Shown one piece after another: positions 8,109 to 16,330 of a DNA stretch of 37,385 nt (positions are counted from its first letter, which is position 1; the number at the start of each line of letters is the position of its first letter). The translations under genes were made by a program, and so were the position numbers. Below the pieces are notes generated by a model. That model saw nothing but the letters and a program-made list of their open reading frames with translations. It ran no database searches and had not been told where the DNA came from. The stretch comes from Sphingomonadales bacterium (lineage in GTDB: Bacteria; Pseudomonadota; Alphaproteobacteria; Sphingomonadales; Sphingomonadaceae): positions 1 through 37,385 of the forward strand of contig JANXUK010000093.1 in NCBI GenBank assembly GCA_025356275.1. The letters are read 5' to 3'.

Positions 8109-8716
8109 ACCGCGGGGCTCATCGCGCCCAGATCAAGCACCGCTGCCCCGGGCAAATCAATCGGCTGATGCGTGGCGACGACGCAGGTGCCGCCGCCGGT
8201 ACGGTGTTCGGCGATCACACCCTCGACCAGCGCGATCCCTTGCGCATCGAGGCCATTGAGCGGCTCATCCAGCAGCCAGTTCCCGGCCCCTTGCCCCAGC
8301 AACCGGGCGAGCGCGGCGCGCTTTTTCTGCCCCGCCGACAGGTATCGCACCGGCACGTCGAGCAGGTCGGTCAGCACCAAACGCGCGCAATTCCCGGCCA
8401 GCGCGTCGGCGCCAACCTCGTCCAAATCCGCCCAAAACCGCAACGCCTGTTCCAGCGGCATCGCGGCATCGAGCGCCAGCCGGTCATCGAGCAATGCAAC
8501 GCTACCCTGCCACTCCACTGTGCCCGGGGGGCCGCCGGTCGGCCAGGGCGCCAACAACCCCGCCAGCATCCGCAGCAGCGAGGTTTTGCCCGACCCGTTC
8601 GGCCCGATCACGCGCAGCGCGCCGCCATGCGCCAGCCGCAAATCCACACCCGCGAACAGCAGCCGCTCGCCGCGCCGGCAATAAAGCTCCCGTGCTGTCA
8701 GACCGCTGGCTTGCAT
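8105..8716 (-). CDS. ccmA: Cytochrome c maturation ABC ATPase CcmA
   Basis: ATP-binding subunit partnering CcmB. It is 203 residues, the normal short CcmA length. Walker A is GPNGSGKT (38-45), the ABC signature is LSAGQKKR, Walker B is [12 protein letters not shown], and a switch histidine follows in VVATHQP. The ATG at 8716 lacks a strong ribosome site. It is divergent from the pterin dehydratase gene (47 bp between starts), so the two probably share a short promoter region. Confidence 0.94.
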   Translation of the reverse strand: MQASGLTARELYCRRGERLLFAGVDLRLAHGGALRVIGPNGSGKTSLLRMLAGLLAPWPTGGPPGTVEWQGSVALLDDRLALDAAMPLEQALRFWADLDEVGADALAGNCARLVLTDLLDVPVRYLSAGQKKRAALARLLGQGAGNWLLDEPLNGLDAQGIALVEGVIAEHRTGGGTCVVATHQPIDLPGAAVLDLGAMSPAV

Positions 8717-8763
8717 CGTGGGCGGGGATAGGGGAAACGCGGCGGACTGCCAAGGAGCGCCCG

Positions 8764-9069
8764 ATGCCCATCCCCCGCCTTTCCGCCGCCGAAATCGCCG
8801 ACGCTTTGCCGGGGTTGCCCGGATGGGCCTTGGCCGGCGGTAAGTTCGATGGGGAGGGCGCGGCGATCCACCGCAGCTTCGCCTTCGCCGATTTCGCGGA
8901 GGCGTTCGCCTTTATGACCCGCGTGGCGCTGGTTGCCGAAAAGGCCGATCACCATCCCGAATGGAGCAATGTGTGGAACAGGGTCGAGATCACGCTGACC
9001 ACGCATGACGCAGGCGGGCTGTCGACGCGGGATGTGGATTTGGCGCGGGTGATCGCGGAGATGGTGTGA
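8764..9069 (+). CDS. 4a-hydroxytetrahydrobiopterin (pterin-4a-carbinolamine) dehydratase
   Basis: A 101-residue protein of the PCD/DCoH family, which dehydrates 4a-hydroxytetrahydropterin to the quinonoid dihydropterin, recycling the cofactor of aromatic amino acid hydroxylases. The signature ADHHPEW gives His63-His64-Pro65 with Trp67, and His81 in [10 protein letters not shown] completes the usual active-site set. The ATG at 8764 has an ideal AAGGAG site seven bases upstream; longer upstream reading is antisense to ccmA. No phenylalanine hydroxylase gene is adjacent, so its real substrate context (possibly molybdopterin-related or tRNA-related in other bacteria) is unknown. Confidence 0.92.
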   Translation: MPIPRLSAAEIADALPGLPGWALAGGKFDGEGAAIHRSFAFADFAEAFAFMTRVALVAEKADHHPEWSNVWNRVEITLTTHDAGGLSTRDVDLARVIAEMV

Positions 9070-9090
9070 GGCCGGTTTATAGCGCCGGCC
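9070..9090. terminator. Possible bidirectional terminator between convergent genes
   Basis: GGCCGG (9070-9075) and CCGGCC (9085-9090) form a 6-bp stem with a nine-base loop, filling the 21-bp gap between the dehydratase and glycosylase stop codons. There is no T tract, so efficiency is doubtful. Confidence 0.35.
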
Positions 9091-9708
9091 CTACAATGCT
9101 GGGTGGTTATAGCAATGCCACGTAAAAATCGCCGCCGCGCCCCGGTGCGGCCGCCAAGCCTCGGCCAAAGCCCGCGTCTCCGCCTCCGCGGGCCGCGCCG
9201 CCAGACCCAGCAATTTGCCCAGCCCGATCTGCACCGCCAGATCACCCGCCGGCCAGATATCGCCGCGCCCCTCGGCGAAGAGCAGATAGATCTCGGCGGA
9301 CCAGCGCCCGATGCCTTTGATCCGCACCAGCTCGGCAATCGCCGCCTCATCGTCCGCCGGCAAAGCGGTCAGGTCCAGCGCGCCCGACACCACCAGCTCG
9401 CACAGGCTGCGGGCATAGCCCTGCTTCTGCCGCGACAAGCCGCAGCCGCGCAATTCATCGAAGTGGCTGGCCAGCACCGCGCCCGGCGTCATCTCTGCGC
9501 CCAGCAGACGCTCCAGCTTGGCCCACACCGATGCCGCTGCCGCCACGCTGACCTGCTGGCCCACGATGGTGCGCAGCAGCGTGGCATAGCCGGGGTCACG
9601 AATGCGTGGCTGAGGATAGCCGGTGCGGGTTAGCGCGGCGGCAATGCGCGGCTCCTGCGCCGCGATGGCATCGAGACCCTCGCGGATCGCCTCTGCGGAA
9701 ATTCCCAT
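9091..9708 (-). CDS. DNA-3-methyladenine glycosylase II (AlkA/Mag-like)
   Basis: Base-excision repair enzyme of the helix-hairpin-helix superfamily that removes alkylated purines. The 205-residue protein lacks the extra N-terminal domain of E. coli AlkA, like yeast Mag1 or short bacterial forms. The HhH motif is LVRIKGIGRWSAEI (128-141), and the catalytic aspartate is Asp156 in WPAGDLAVQ. TIVGQQVSV (47-55) is the conserved early helix. It is convergent with the pterin dehydratase and divergent from the ferredoxin gene, with 103 bp between starts. Confidence 0.92.
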   Translation of the reverse strand: MGISAEAIREGLDAIAAQEPRIAAALTRTGYPQPRIRDPGYATLLRTIVGQQVSVAAAASVWAKLERLLGAEMTPGAVLASHFDELRGCGLSRQKQGYARSLCELVVSGALDLTALPADDEAAIAELVRIKGIGRWSAEIYLLFAEGRGDIWPAGDLAVQIGLGKLLGLAARPAEAETRALAEAWRPHRGAAAIFTWHCYNHPAL

Positions 9709-9811
9709 CGCCTGTATTCCCCGCTCGCGGTCTCTGTTGCAAAATGCCGCGCCAGCCTTTAGCAGCCGCGCCCAGACACGTTAAGAGCGTAACTGACACA
9801 AGGAACACGCG

Positions 9812-10129
9812 ATGCCCAAGCTGGTAGTGATCAATCAGGCCGGTGAAGAGCGCGCCATCGATGCCGCCACTGGCCGCACGGTGATGGAAGTGATCCGCGA
9901 CAATAGCTTTGATGAGCTGTTGGCGCTGTGCGGCGGGTGCTGTTCGTGTGCGACGTGCCATGTGCATATCGACCCGGCCTTTGCCGACAAGCTGCCCAAG
10001 ATGAGCGAAGACGAGAACGACCTCCTGGACAGTTCGGACCACCGCGACGCGAACTCGCGCCTGTCATGCCAGCTGCCGGTGACCGACGCGGTCGACGGCA
10101 TGCGGGTGACGATTGCCAAGGAAGACTGA
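9812..10129 (+). CDS. 2Fe-2S ferredoxin, adrenodoxin type
   Basis: A 105-residue electron carrier. The cluster ligands are Cys40, Cys46 and Cys49 (C-x5-C-x2-C) and Cys86 in RLSCQL, the adrenodoxin/ISC-ferredoxin arrangement. Two further cysteines (43, 44) lie inside the loop. HVHIDPAF and MSEDENDLLD are typical of this class, which serves P450s or Fe-S assembly. The start at 9812 follows an AAGGAA site. No isc/hsc or P450 gene is adjacent, so the partner is unknown. Confidence 0.94.
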   Translation: MPKLVVINQAGEERAIDAATGRTVMEVIRDNSFDELLALCGGCCSCATCHVHIDPAFADKLPKMSEDENDLLDSSDHRDANSRLSCQLPVTDAVDGMRVTIAKED

Positions 10130-10143
10130 TCGTCACCCTTGGA

Positions 10144-10159
10144 CGATTGCCCGCAATCG
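10144..10159 (+). terminator. Possible terminator hairpin after the ferredoxin gene
   Basis: CGATTG (10144-10149) and CAATCG (10154-10159) pair over a four-base loop, 14 bases after the stop. No T tract follows, so this is weak. Confidence 0.3.
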
Positions 10160-10164
10160 ATCAA

Positions 10165-10413
10165 TCAACCGACTTTCCCGCCGCACCTGAGCTCGCCGCG
10201 CTTTAATGCCGGTCTGAGGCAGGTTTTACCGCCACGGCCTGTCTTGGGCGTAGGAACCGGCCTGCCGGGCCGCCACACACCGAGCCGCTGTTCGATGCCG
10301 GGCATCTCGGAGTCGATGACCGCCAGCGGGTTACCGTCGCCGTAGATGGTCGCGCTGCGATAGCGCAGGACAGGGCGATAAACTCCGGCTTCGCCCGCCT
10401 GATCAACCGTCAT
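10165..10413 (-). pseudogene. Unrecognised ORF, probably the 3' part of a disrupted gene
   Basis: The 82-codon frame from the ATG at 10413 has codon use like true genes here (strong G/C at third positions) over about 60 codons, with YGDGNPLAVIDSEMPGIEQ and LGVWRPGRPVP. The same frame stays open upstream without a good start (ITAEPETHPSYNYQ) and runs into the palindromic element at 10464-10634, which suggests the 5' end was lost or replaced there. I do not recognise the family. It could also be a real small gene with the start at 10413; no ribosome site supports that. Confidence 0.4.
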
Positions 10414-10463
10414 TTGATAATTGTATGAAGGATGCGTCTCTGGCTCGGCAGTGATGACGCTAC

Positions 10464-10634
10464 CTAGTGTTCCGATTCTGACATTCGATACCGCTCGAGG
10501 CCAAGTCGCGCTGGAATGTCAGAATCTTTTCGGACCACTAGAAGATTTTGATTCTAGTGGATTTTACGATTTTGACATTTGCAGACCCATCCCGACCGCC
10601 AAGGGATGCAAATGTCAAAATCAATCCACTAGTG
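10464..10634. repeat. Composite palindromic element bounded by CTAGTG/CACTAG boxes
   Basis: Three stems in series. Stem A: 13-bp perfect arms 10474-10486 and 10514-10526 (GATTCTGACATTC), flanked by CTAGTG (10464-10469) and CACTAG (10536-10541). Stem B: 9-bp arms 10535-10543 and 10552-10560 (CCACTAGAA) with an 8-base loop. Stem C: 16-bp perfect arms 10568-10583 and 10607-10622 (GATTTTGACATTTGCA), flanked by CTAGTGGATT (10554-10563) and its exact complement (10623-10632). A and C share the pattern box, GATTYTGACATT, loop, complement, box, so the element looks like two related 78-79-bp palindromes joined at a shared box. It resembles a REP/REPIN or MITE-type element; the family is not identified. 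Confidence 0.85.
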
Positions 10635-10827
10635 TGCATCGCCGAAGTCCTTTGCGCCTCGTACAGGCGTCCCTTGCTTACCAAATTTTGTGGATCTTGC
10701 GAAATTGGGTTTGAGGCTGCTGAACGACTGAGTTTCGTGCGCCGTCCGAGCGACCAAGCAAGATTGAAGCGCCCGCAAGCACAACTTGATTGACGGCTGA
10801 CCCCCGCAAGTCCGATACCCGCCCAAT
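10635..10827. other. Gap between the palindromic element and cysK
   Basis: No convincing gene. A minus-strand frame ending at about 10633 (LVARTAHETQSFSSLKPNFA and onward) is open, but it starts antisense to cysK and has weaker codon bias; it may belong to a larger repeat that includes the palindrome. A promoter-like pair for cysK lies at its end. Confidence 0.35.
10790..10819 (+). promoter_or_regulatory. Candidate cysK promoter
   Basis: TTGACG (10790-10795), an 18-base spacer and GATACC (10814-10819). The -10 is poor. Transcription would begin within a few bases of the cysK ATG, and that ATG has no ribosome site, which would fit a leaderless mRNA. Confidence 0.3.
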
Positions 10828-11841
10828 ATGACCGCGCCCAAAGCCCAGCTCCATACGCTCGACCTGATCGGCAACACCCCGCTGGTGCTGCTCAAGGGGC
10901 CCAGCGCGGCGGCGGGGTGTGAGATTTGGGGCAAGTGCGAATTCGCCAACCCCGGCGCTTCGGTCAAGGATCGCGCCGCCTTATGGATCGTGCGCGATGC
11001 CGAGGCGCGCGGCACGCTGAAACCCGGCGGCACCATTGTCGAGGGCACGGCGGGCAACACCGGCATCGGGCTGGCGCTGGTCGGCAATGCGCTGGGCTAT
11101 AAAACCCTGATCGTGATGCCCGAGACCCAGTCGCGCGAGAAGATGGAGACGTTGCGCGCGCTGGGCGCCGAACTGGTGCTGGTGCCCGCCGCGCCCTTTT
11201 CCAACCCCGGCCATTTCGTCCATACCTCGCGCCGGCTGGCGGAGGAGACGCCGGGCGCGGTCTGGGCCAATCAGTTCGACAATGTCGCCAACCGCAAGGC
11301 GCATATCGAAGGCACCGCGCGCGAAATCTGGGAGCAGATGGCGGGCCGGATCGACGGCTTCACCTGCGCGGCGGGCACCGGCGGCACGCTGGCGGGTGTA
11401 GGGATGGGGCTGAAGGCGTTTGACGAGGGTGTGACCATCGCGCTGACCGATCCGTATGGCGCGGCGCTTTACAATTATTACGCGCATGGCGAGTTGCGGG
11501 CGGAGGGCACGTCGGTCGCCGAGGGCATCGGGCAGGGGCGGATCACCGCCAATCTGGAGGGCGCGCCGATCGACACGCAATTCCGCATTTCCGATGCCGA
11601 GGGTATCGTCTGGGTCGAGCGCCTGTTGGCCGATGAGGGCCTGTGCCTCGGCCTGTCGTCGGGGATCAATGTGGCCGGCGCAGTGATGCTGGGGCGCCAA
11701 TTGGTCGGGGAAGGGCGCAAGAACCCGCGCATCGCCACCATCCTGTGCGACACCGGCTTTCGCTATCTGTCCAGCCTGTACAATGCCGAATGGCTGGAGG
11801 CCAAGGGCCTGCCGGTGTTCCCATGGCTGGCGCGGGGCTGA
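10828..11841 (+). CDS. cysK: Cysteine synthase (O-acetylserine sulfhydrylase) family protein
   Basis: PLP enzyme replacing the acetate of O-acetylserine with sulfide. It has 337 residues. Lys47 in NPGASVKDRAA is the PLP Schiff-base lysine; GTAGNTGIG (73-81) binds the substrate carboxylate; AAGTGGTLAG binds the PLP phosphate; and SSGIN is near the C-terminus. No C-terminal CBS domains, so it is not a cystathionine beta-synthase of the long type. The ATG at 10828 lacks a ribosome site. It is followed within two bases by a small membrane-protein gene, probably an operon. Confidence 0.92.
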   Translation: MTAPKAQLHTLDLIGNTPLVLLKGPSAAAGCEIWGKCEFANPGASVKDRAALWIVRDAEARGTLKPGGTIVEGTAGNTGIGLALVGNALGYKTLIVMPETQSREKMETLRALGAELVLVPAAPFSNPGHFVHTSRRLAEETPGAVWANQFDNVANRKAHIEGTAREIWEQMAGRIDGFTCAAGTGGTLAGVGMGLKAFDEGVTIALTDPYGAALYNYYAHGELRAEGTSVAEGIGQGRITANLEGAPIDTQFRISDAEGIVWVERLLADEGLCLGLSSGINVAGAVMLGRQLVGEGRKNPRIATILCDTGFRYLSSLYNAEWLEAKGLPVFPWLARG

Positions 11842-11843
11842 GC

Positions 11844-12209
11844 ATGCGAGGGCCGCTACGCTTGCGCCGCAATGCGCCCTTGGGTGCCCCGGCGCAATTG
11901 ACCCCGGAGGAGCCGCTGACACCGCTGCAATTCGCCCCGCCCGGCGCGCGTGAGCGGCGGGGGCAGGCGGTGGAGCGCTTGCTGATCGGGCTGTTCGGGT
12001 TGGCGGCGATGCTGTTGCTGGTCGGGCTGGCCAACATCATCATGCAGCATGCCCGGCTGGCCGATGCCGCCGCCGGGGCCGCATCCCGCCCAGGCGCCAG
12101 CGCGGCGCGGCATTCGGACCCACTGGCCGAGATCGGCGTGGTCCCCTCGGCAGAGCCTGCCAGCGCTGCCAAACGGCCCGATTCAGCGGTATCGTCGCCG
12201 GGGCGCTGA
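11844..12209 (+). CDS. Small single-pass membrane protein of unknown function
   Basis: A 121-residue product from the ATG two bases after the cysK stop. It has a cytoplasmic-looking basic and proline-rich N-terminus (1-44), one strong transmembrane helix (about 46-67, LLIGLFGLAAMLLLVGLANII) and an Ala/Pro/Ser-rich tail without recognisable domain. The type is consistent with a type II or N-in anchor. I do not recognise the family. Its place between cysK and the dcw cluster gives no functional clue. Confidence 0.6.
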   Translation: MRGPLRLRRNAPLGAPAQLTPEEPLTPLQFAPPGARERRGQAVERLLIGLFGLAAMLLLVGLANIIMQHARLADAAAGAASRPGASAARHSDPLAEIGVVPSAEPASAAKRPDSAVSSPGR

Positions 12210-12607
12210 AGCCCGGATTTCCGGCAGTCAGCAACGATTTTGCAAGTTTGCGGGAAAATTGGGGATAATGCTTGGCGTAAGCGCCACTGGTGCCTGAAAT
12301 GGTGTCCGTCAATGTGATTCGTGACACAAAAACAAGAACATAGAGCGAACATTGATCTTGGGATATTGCCTTGACCATTCATTTAAATATCGTGATTTCA
12401 ATTGGCTAAACCACTTATCCCGAGTTTCATTCAAATAGTGGCAGGTTTTCCCGTATTCTGGCTTTCCAGCCCGCATCAGACGGGGTATGCCCTCCTAACC
12501 CGAGGGTAAATCACCATTGGCGATAGCATGTCGGGCGGCGCACGCGCTTTTCCGAAACGGGGAAGTCTTGCCTCGATCCGGGCAGGCAAAAGGGGGCATT
12601 GCAAGCG
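12210..12607. other. Leader region upstream of the dcw cluster
   Basis: About 400 bp with AT-rich segments (12300-12450) and no supported gene; open frames on the minus strand are partly antisense to the small membrane protein. It contains a LexA-type box at 12336-12350. A weak promoter candidate is TTCAAA, an 18-base spacer and TATTCT within 12432-12461. I found no convincing array of MraZ boxes. Confidence 0.4.
12336..12350. promoter_or_regulatory. LexA-type (SOS) box of the alphaproteobacterial form
   Basis: GAAC, seven bases, GAAC; on the minus strand this is GTTC-N7-GTTC, the published alphaproteobacterial LexA consensus, here extended by T before each GTTC. Which transcript it controls is not clear: it lies about 257 bp before mraZ, and no minus-strand gene is evident. 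Confidence 0.5.
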
Positions 12608-13093
12608 GTGTCTGGTGTGGCGGTGATCTATAGCGGGCAGGGGTTCGCGGCGCGGGGCGACAAGGATCGCTACCTGCTGCCGCCGAATTTCCGCAAGCAG
12701 GTCACCGAATCCAGCGGCGGACGCAATCTCCTGCTGGTTTCCAAGCATATCGAATGGAACTGCCTGGTCGGCTTTGGCGAATCGCGCAGACAAGGCCTGC
12801 TGGCGGGGATCGACCGCGAATATGAGATCGCGATGGCCGCCGGCCGGCCATTCGACCGCGATATGCGCTATTTTCAGCTGTTCGACTGCACCGAGATCTC
12901 GTTCGACAATTCGGGGCGGATGGTGATCCCGGCGCATTTGCGCGCGCTGGTCGGCATCGAAAAGCAAGTGTATTTTCAGGGCGCCGGACCGTTTTTCACG
13001 CTGTGGGCGCCCGATATGCTGGCCGCGCAGCAGGGTCCACAATGGGCCAGCGCGCAATCGGCCTGTGCCAATCTGGCCAAGGGCGCGCGATGA
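12608..13093 (+). CDS. mraZ: Transcriptional regulator MraZ
   Basis: First gene of the dcw cluster; in other bacteria MraZ binds DNA repeats upstream of itself and modulates the operon. The 161 residues carry two SpoVT-AbrB-like halves, with D-x-D-R-YLLP (18-24) and DNSGRMVIP (100-108), the doubled DxxxR-type pattern. I use the GTG at 12608, about 11 bases after an AAGGGGG run; a TTG at 12599 is in frame but sits almost on that run. The stop overlaps the rsmH start (ATGA). Confidence 0.9.
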   Translation: MSGVAVIYSGQGFAARGDKDRYLLPPNFRKQVTESSGGRNLLLVSKHIEWNCLVGFGESRRQGLLAGIDREYEIAMAAGRPFDRDMRYFQLFDCTEISFDNSGRMVIPAHLRALVGIEKQVYFQGAGPFFTLWAPDMLAAQQGPQWASAQSACANLAKGAR

Positions 13094-14046
13094 GCGGCGT
13101 TCCCTCTAAATCTGGCCCGCATATCCCCGTCCTGCTGGCCGAAGTCATCGCCGCGCTCGCCCCCAGCCCGGGCGCGGTGATCGTCGATGCGACCTTCGGC
13201 GCCGGCGGCTACACGCGCGCGCTGCTGGCCGGCGGCGCCACCGTCCATGCGTTTGACCGCGACCCCGATGCCATTGCTGCGGCACGCGTCTGGGGCGAAG
13301 CGAACGAAAATCCGCCGCGGCTCATCCTCCACCCGCGCCGCTTTTCGGAGATGGTCGCGGCGCTGGCCGACGCCGGGGTGGCGCGGGTCGACGGGATCGC
13401 GATGGATATCGGCGTCTCCTCGATGCAGCTCGATCAGGCGCATCGCGGCTTTGCCTTCGCCTCCGACGGCCCATTGGATATGCGGATGGCGCAGGACGGC
13501 CCCAGCGCTGCCGATTTCCTCAACACCGCCGCCGAAGCCGACATCGCCGATGTGCTGTTCCAATATGGCGAGGAGCGGCAATCGCGCCGGGTCGCCCGCG
13601 CCATCGTCGCCGCGCGCCCGCTCAGCACCACGGGCGAATTGGCGGCAATCGTGCGCAAGGCCCTGGGATACCGTCAGGGCGCCCCCAAGGACCCGGCCAC
13701 GCGCAGCTTTCAGGCGATCCGCATCCATGTGAACGCGGAACTCGGCGAACTGAGCGAGGGCCTCGCTGCTGCCGAAGCGCTGCTGGCCCCCGGCGGGCGG
13801 CTGGCGGTGGTCGCGTTCCACAGCCTTGAGGACCGCATCGTCAAAAGCTTCCTGCGTGAGGCCAGCGGATCGGCAGCGGCCGCATCGCGCCATATGCCCG
13901 AAGCCGCCGGCATCACGCCCCTGTTTGCGCCGATCAGCAAAGCCATTCGCGCCGGCGCGGCCGAACTCGCCATCAATCCGCGCGCCCGCTCTGCCACATT
14001 GCGCCACGCGGTCCGCACCGCCGCACCCGCCAGGAGGGCTGCATAA
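13090..14046 (+). CDS. rsmH: 16S rRNA (cytosine-1402-N4)-methyltransferase RsmH (MraW)
   Basis: Adds the N4 methyl to C1402 in the ribosomal P site, using S-adenosylmethionine. The 318-residue protein opens with [13 protein letters not shown], then the SAM motif [15 protein letters not shown] (about 29-43), [11 protein letters not shown] and the C-terminal [13 protein letters not shown], all hallmark segments. The start overlaps mraZ by four bases and its stop shares one base with ftsL (TAATG). Confidence 0.96.
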   Translation: MSGVPSKSGPHIPVLLAEVIAALAPSPGAVIVDATFGAGGYTRALLAGGATVHAFDRDPDAIAAARVWGEANENPPRLILHPRRFSEMVAALADAGVARVDGIAMDIGVSSMQLDQAHRGFAFASDGPLDMRMAQDGPSAADFLNTAAEADIADVLFQYGEERQSRRVARAIVAARPLSTTGELAAIVRKALGYRQGAPKDPATRSFQAIRIHVNAELGELSEGLAAAEALLAPGGRLAVVAFHSLEDRIVKSFLREASGSAAAASRHMPEAAGITPLFAPISKAIRAGAAELAINPRARSATLRHAVRTAAPARRAA

Positions 14047-14573
14047 TGATGACCCGTGACCGCTTGCACACCATCGGCTGGGGCACCGCGCTCGCTTTGT
14101 GTTTTGCGCTGACCGTGGCGCTAACCTTTCGGGTCAATGCGGTGAAGAGCGAAGTGCGGCTGGCCGAACGGCAGATCGTGACTCTGCGCGAGGATCGCAT
14201 GCTGCTGGAGACCGAGTTCGAGACCCGCGCCAATCAGCAGCAGCTTAAGGCGCTCAACGATGTCGATTTTGGCTATGAGGCGCCCACCGCCGGGCAATAT
14301 CTGGAGAATGAGCGGCAATTGGCCGCGCTGGGTAAGCCTGCCGCGCCCGATGCCCCGTCGCCGATCCGGGTGGCCAGCGCCGATGATGGCACCGCCCAGA
14401 AAGCCGAACTGCCGCAAATGGTCTCACCGCTGACCGGGCACCTAATGAGCGCCAGCGCCGCCGAGGCCCCCAGCGCCGAGGCTCTGGCCGCGCATCACCG
14501 CAAGCCGGGCAGCTTGCCCAGCCTGCGCGACCGTCTGTCGCATCTCGACGCCGGCGCGGGGGCACGCGAATGA
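14046..14573 (+). CDS. ftsL: Cell division protein FtsL-like
   Basis: Bitopic divisome protein that with FtsB binds FtsQ and activates FtsWI. The 175-residue product has a short cytoplasmic start, one transmembrane helix (about 11-30, WGTALALCFALTVALTF) and a periplasmic coiled coil (about 33-75, with RLAERQIVTLREDRMLLETEF), then a low-complexity Ala/Pro tail (about 95-160) longer than in E. coli. Sequence is poorly conserved in this family, so position between rsmH and ftsI supports the call strongly. Confidence 0.88.
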   Translation: MMTRDRLHTIGWGTALALCFALTVALTFRVNAVKSEVRLAERQIVTLREDRMLLETEFETRANQQQLKALNDVDFGYEAPTAGQYLENERQLAALGKPAAPDAPSPIRVASADDGTAQKAELPQMVSPLTGHLMSASAAEAPSAEALAAHHRKPGSLPSLRDRLSHLDAGAGARE

Positions 14574-16330
14574 GCGCACTGGCACTCTCCCGCGTCGGCG
14601 GCACAAGGTACAGCGCGGTGGTGGCCAGCGGCCGCTCCGAACTGCTCGACGTGCGCAGCCATGCGCTGGCCACCGCCAAGCTGCGGGCGCTATGGGTGCT
14701 GATGGGCTTTACCGGCTTGGCGCTGCTGGCCGGGGTGCGGATCGCGCATCTCGGGTTTGGCGAGGCAGCGCATGCGGCGGTCTCGCTGGAGGCGGCGCTG
14801 CTGCCCGACCGGGGCGATATCGTCGACCGTGAGGGCCTGCCGCTCGCGCGCGCGTTTCCGGCCTATGCGTTGTGGTTCAACCCGCGCGCGCTGGGTGATG
14901 GGCCGCCACTGGTCAAGACCCCGCGTGAGGTGGCCGAGGCGCTGGTGCGCATATTCCCCGATGAGGACGAAGCCCGGTTGGAGGCGCGGCTGATCGCCGG
15001 CAAGCCCGCCTATCTGCGCCGGCGCATCCTGCCCGATGACGCCAACAAGGTCCATGCGCTGGGCGAGCCGGCGCTGGAATTCCCGCGTGAGAATGCGCGC
15101 TATTATCCGCAAGGCTCGATGGCGGCGCATGTGCTGGGCTATGTCGCGGCCGATGGCCATGGGCGCGTGGGGATGGAGCAGGTGTTCGATTCTGCGCTGC
15201 GCGATCCGGCGACACGCGGCACGCCCTCGGTCCTGTCTATCGATGCCCGCGTGCAGGGCGCGATGGAGGACGAGCTGATGCGCGGCATGCAGCTCAGCAA
15301 CGCCAAGGCGGCGGCGGGGATCGTGATGGATGTCGACACCGGCGAGGTCGTGGCGCTGGCCTCGCTACCCTCATTCAACCCCAATCTGATCGACAAGGCC
15401 GGCGCCGCTAACATCTTCAACCGCGCCACCAATCAGGTGTATGAGCTGGGCTCGGTGATCAAGCCGATCACCATCGCCAGCGCCATCGACAATGGCGTGA
15501 TCACCAACCTCGCCAAACGCTATCCCAGTGGCCAGCCGCTGATGATCGACGGCTTCACTATCCATGACAGCCACAATTTCGGCGCGTCGCTGAACGTGCC
15601 GGAGGCGTTGATCCATTCGTCCAATATCGTGACCGCGCAGGTGGCCGATCAGCTGGGCGGCGAGGCGCTGAAGGCGACCATGACCGCGCTGGGTTTCAAT
15701 GCACGGCCATTCATCGAACTGCCCGCCAAGGGCTTTCCGATCTGGCCGCATGGCGACAGCCACGGCGCATGGTCGCGGATCACCACGATGACGGTATCCT
15801 ATGGCCACGGTGTCGCGCTGACCCCGCTGCATCTGGCCAGCGCCTATGCCGCGATGGTCAATGGCGGGATCTGGCGCCCGGCCACGCTGCAGCGGCTGGC
15901 ACCGGGCGTTGCCCCCGCCGGCCGCCGGGTATGGAAGGCCGAGACCAGCGCGCGGATGCGCCAGTTGCTGCGCGCCATCGTGATGGTGGGCACCGGGCGC
16001 CATGCCAATGCCGCCGGCTTCCGGATCGGCGGCAAGACCGGCACTGCCGAGATCGGCGACCATTCCGGCTACCACAAGAACGACGTGGTCGCGACCTTTG
16101 CCGCCGCTTTCCCGATGGATCACCCGCGCTATGTGGTGATTGCGATGCTCGACCGGCCGCAGGCCAATGCGGCAACCTCGGGGCAGCGGACGGCGGCGTG
16201 GAATGTCGCGCCGATCGTGGGCCGGGTGGTGCCCCGCATCGGGCCGCTGCTGGGGATCATGCCCGACAACACGCATGACATCGACATTTCGGACATCACC
16301 CCGCTGATCGCCAACGGGGATGGGGAGTGA
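14570..16330 (+). CDS. ftsI: Septal peptidoglycan transpeptidase FtsI (PBP3)
   Basis: Class B penicillin-binding protein crosslinking septal peptidoglycan with FtsW. It has 586 residues: a transmembrane helix at about 41-58, a pedestal domain (RGDIVDREGLPLA at 81-93) and a transpeptidase domain with the three catalytic motifs SVIK (Ser295 nucleophile, Lys298), SSN (350-352) and KTG (489-491). The SVIK form differs from the common STFK but keeps both catalytic residues. ATGA overlap with ftsL; its stop overlaps the murE GTG. Confidence 0.96.
   Translation: MSALALSRVGGTRYSAVVASGRSELLDVRSHALATAKLRALWVLMGFTGLALLAGVRIAHLGFGEAAHAAVSLEAALLPDRGDIVDREGLPLARAFPAYALWFNPRALGDGPPLVKTPREVAEALVRIFPDEDEARLEARLIAGKPAYLRRRILPDDANKVHALGEPALEFPRENARYYPQGSMAAHVLGYVAADGHGRVGMEQVFDSALRDPATRGTPSVLSIDARVQGAMEDELMRGMQLSNAKAAAGIVMDVDTGEVVALASLPSFNPNLIDKAGAANIFNRATNQVYELGSVIKPITIASAIDNGVITNLAKRYPSGQPLMIDGFTIHDSHNFGASLNVPEALIHSSNIVTAQVADQLGGEALKATMTALGFNARPFIELPAKGFPIWPHGDSHGAWSRITTMTVSYGHGVALTPLHLASAYAAMVNGGIWRPATLQRLAPGVAPAGRRVWKAETSARMRQLLRAIVMVGTGRHANAAGFRIGGKTGTAEIGDHSGYHKNDVVATFAAAFPMDHPRYVVIAMLDRPQANAATSGQRTAAWNVAPIVGRVVPRIGPLLGIMPDNTHDIDISDITPLIANGDGE

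Noticed and set aside
9951..9958. Extra cysteines (43, 44) in the ferredoxin cluster loop as a possible second cluster
   Set aside because: The four normal 2Fe-2S ligands are all present, and additional loop cysteines occur in ordinary ferredoxins of this class as I recall them.
12432..12607. MraZ-binding box array before mraZ
   Set aside because: There are several G-rich words, but I could not find regularly spaced repeats of a common box.
15452..15463. SVIK instead of STFK in FtsI as a possible inactive transpeptidase
   Set aside because: The nucleophilic serine and the lysine are both kept, as are the SxN and KTG motifs, so activity is expected.
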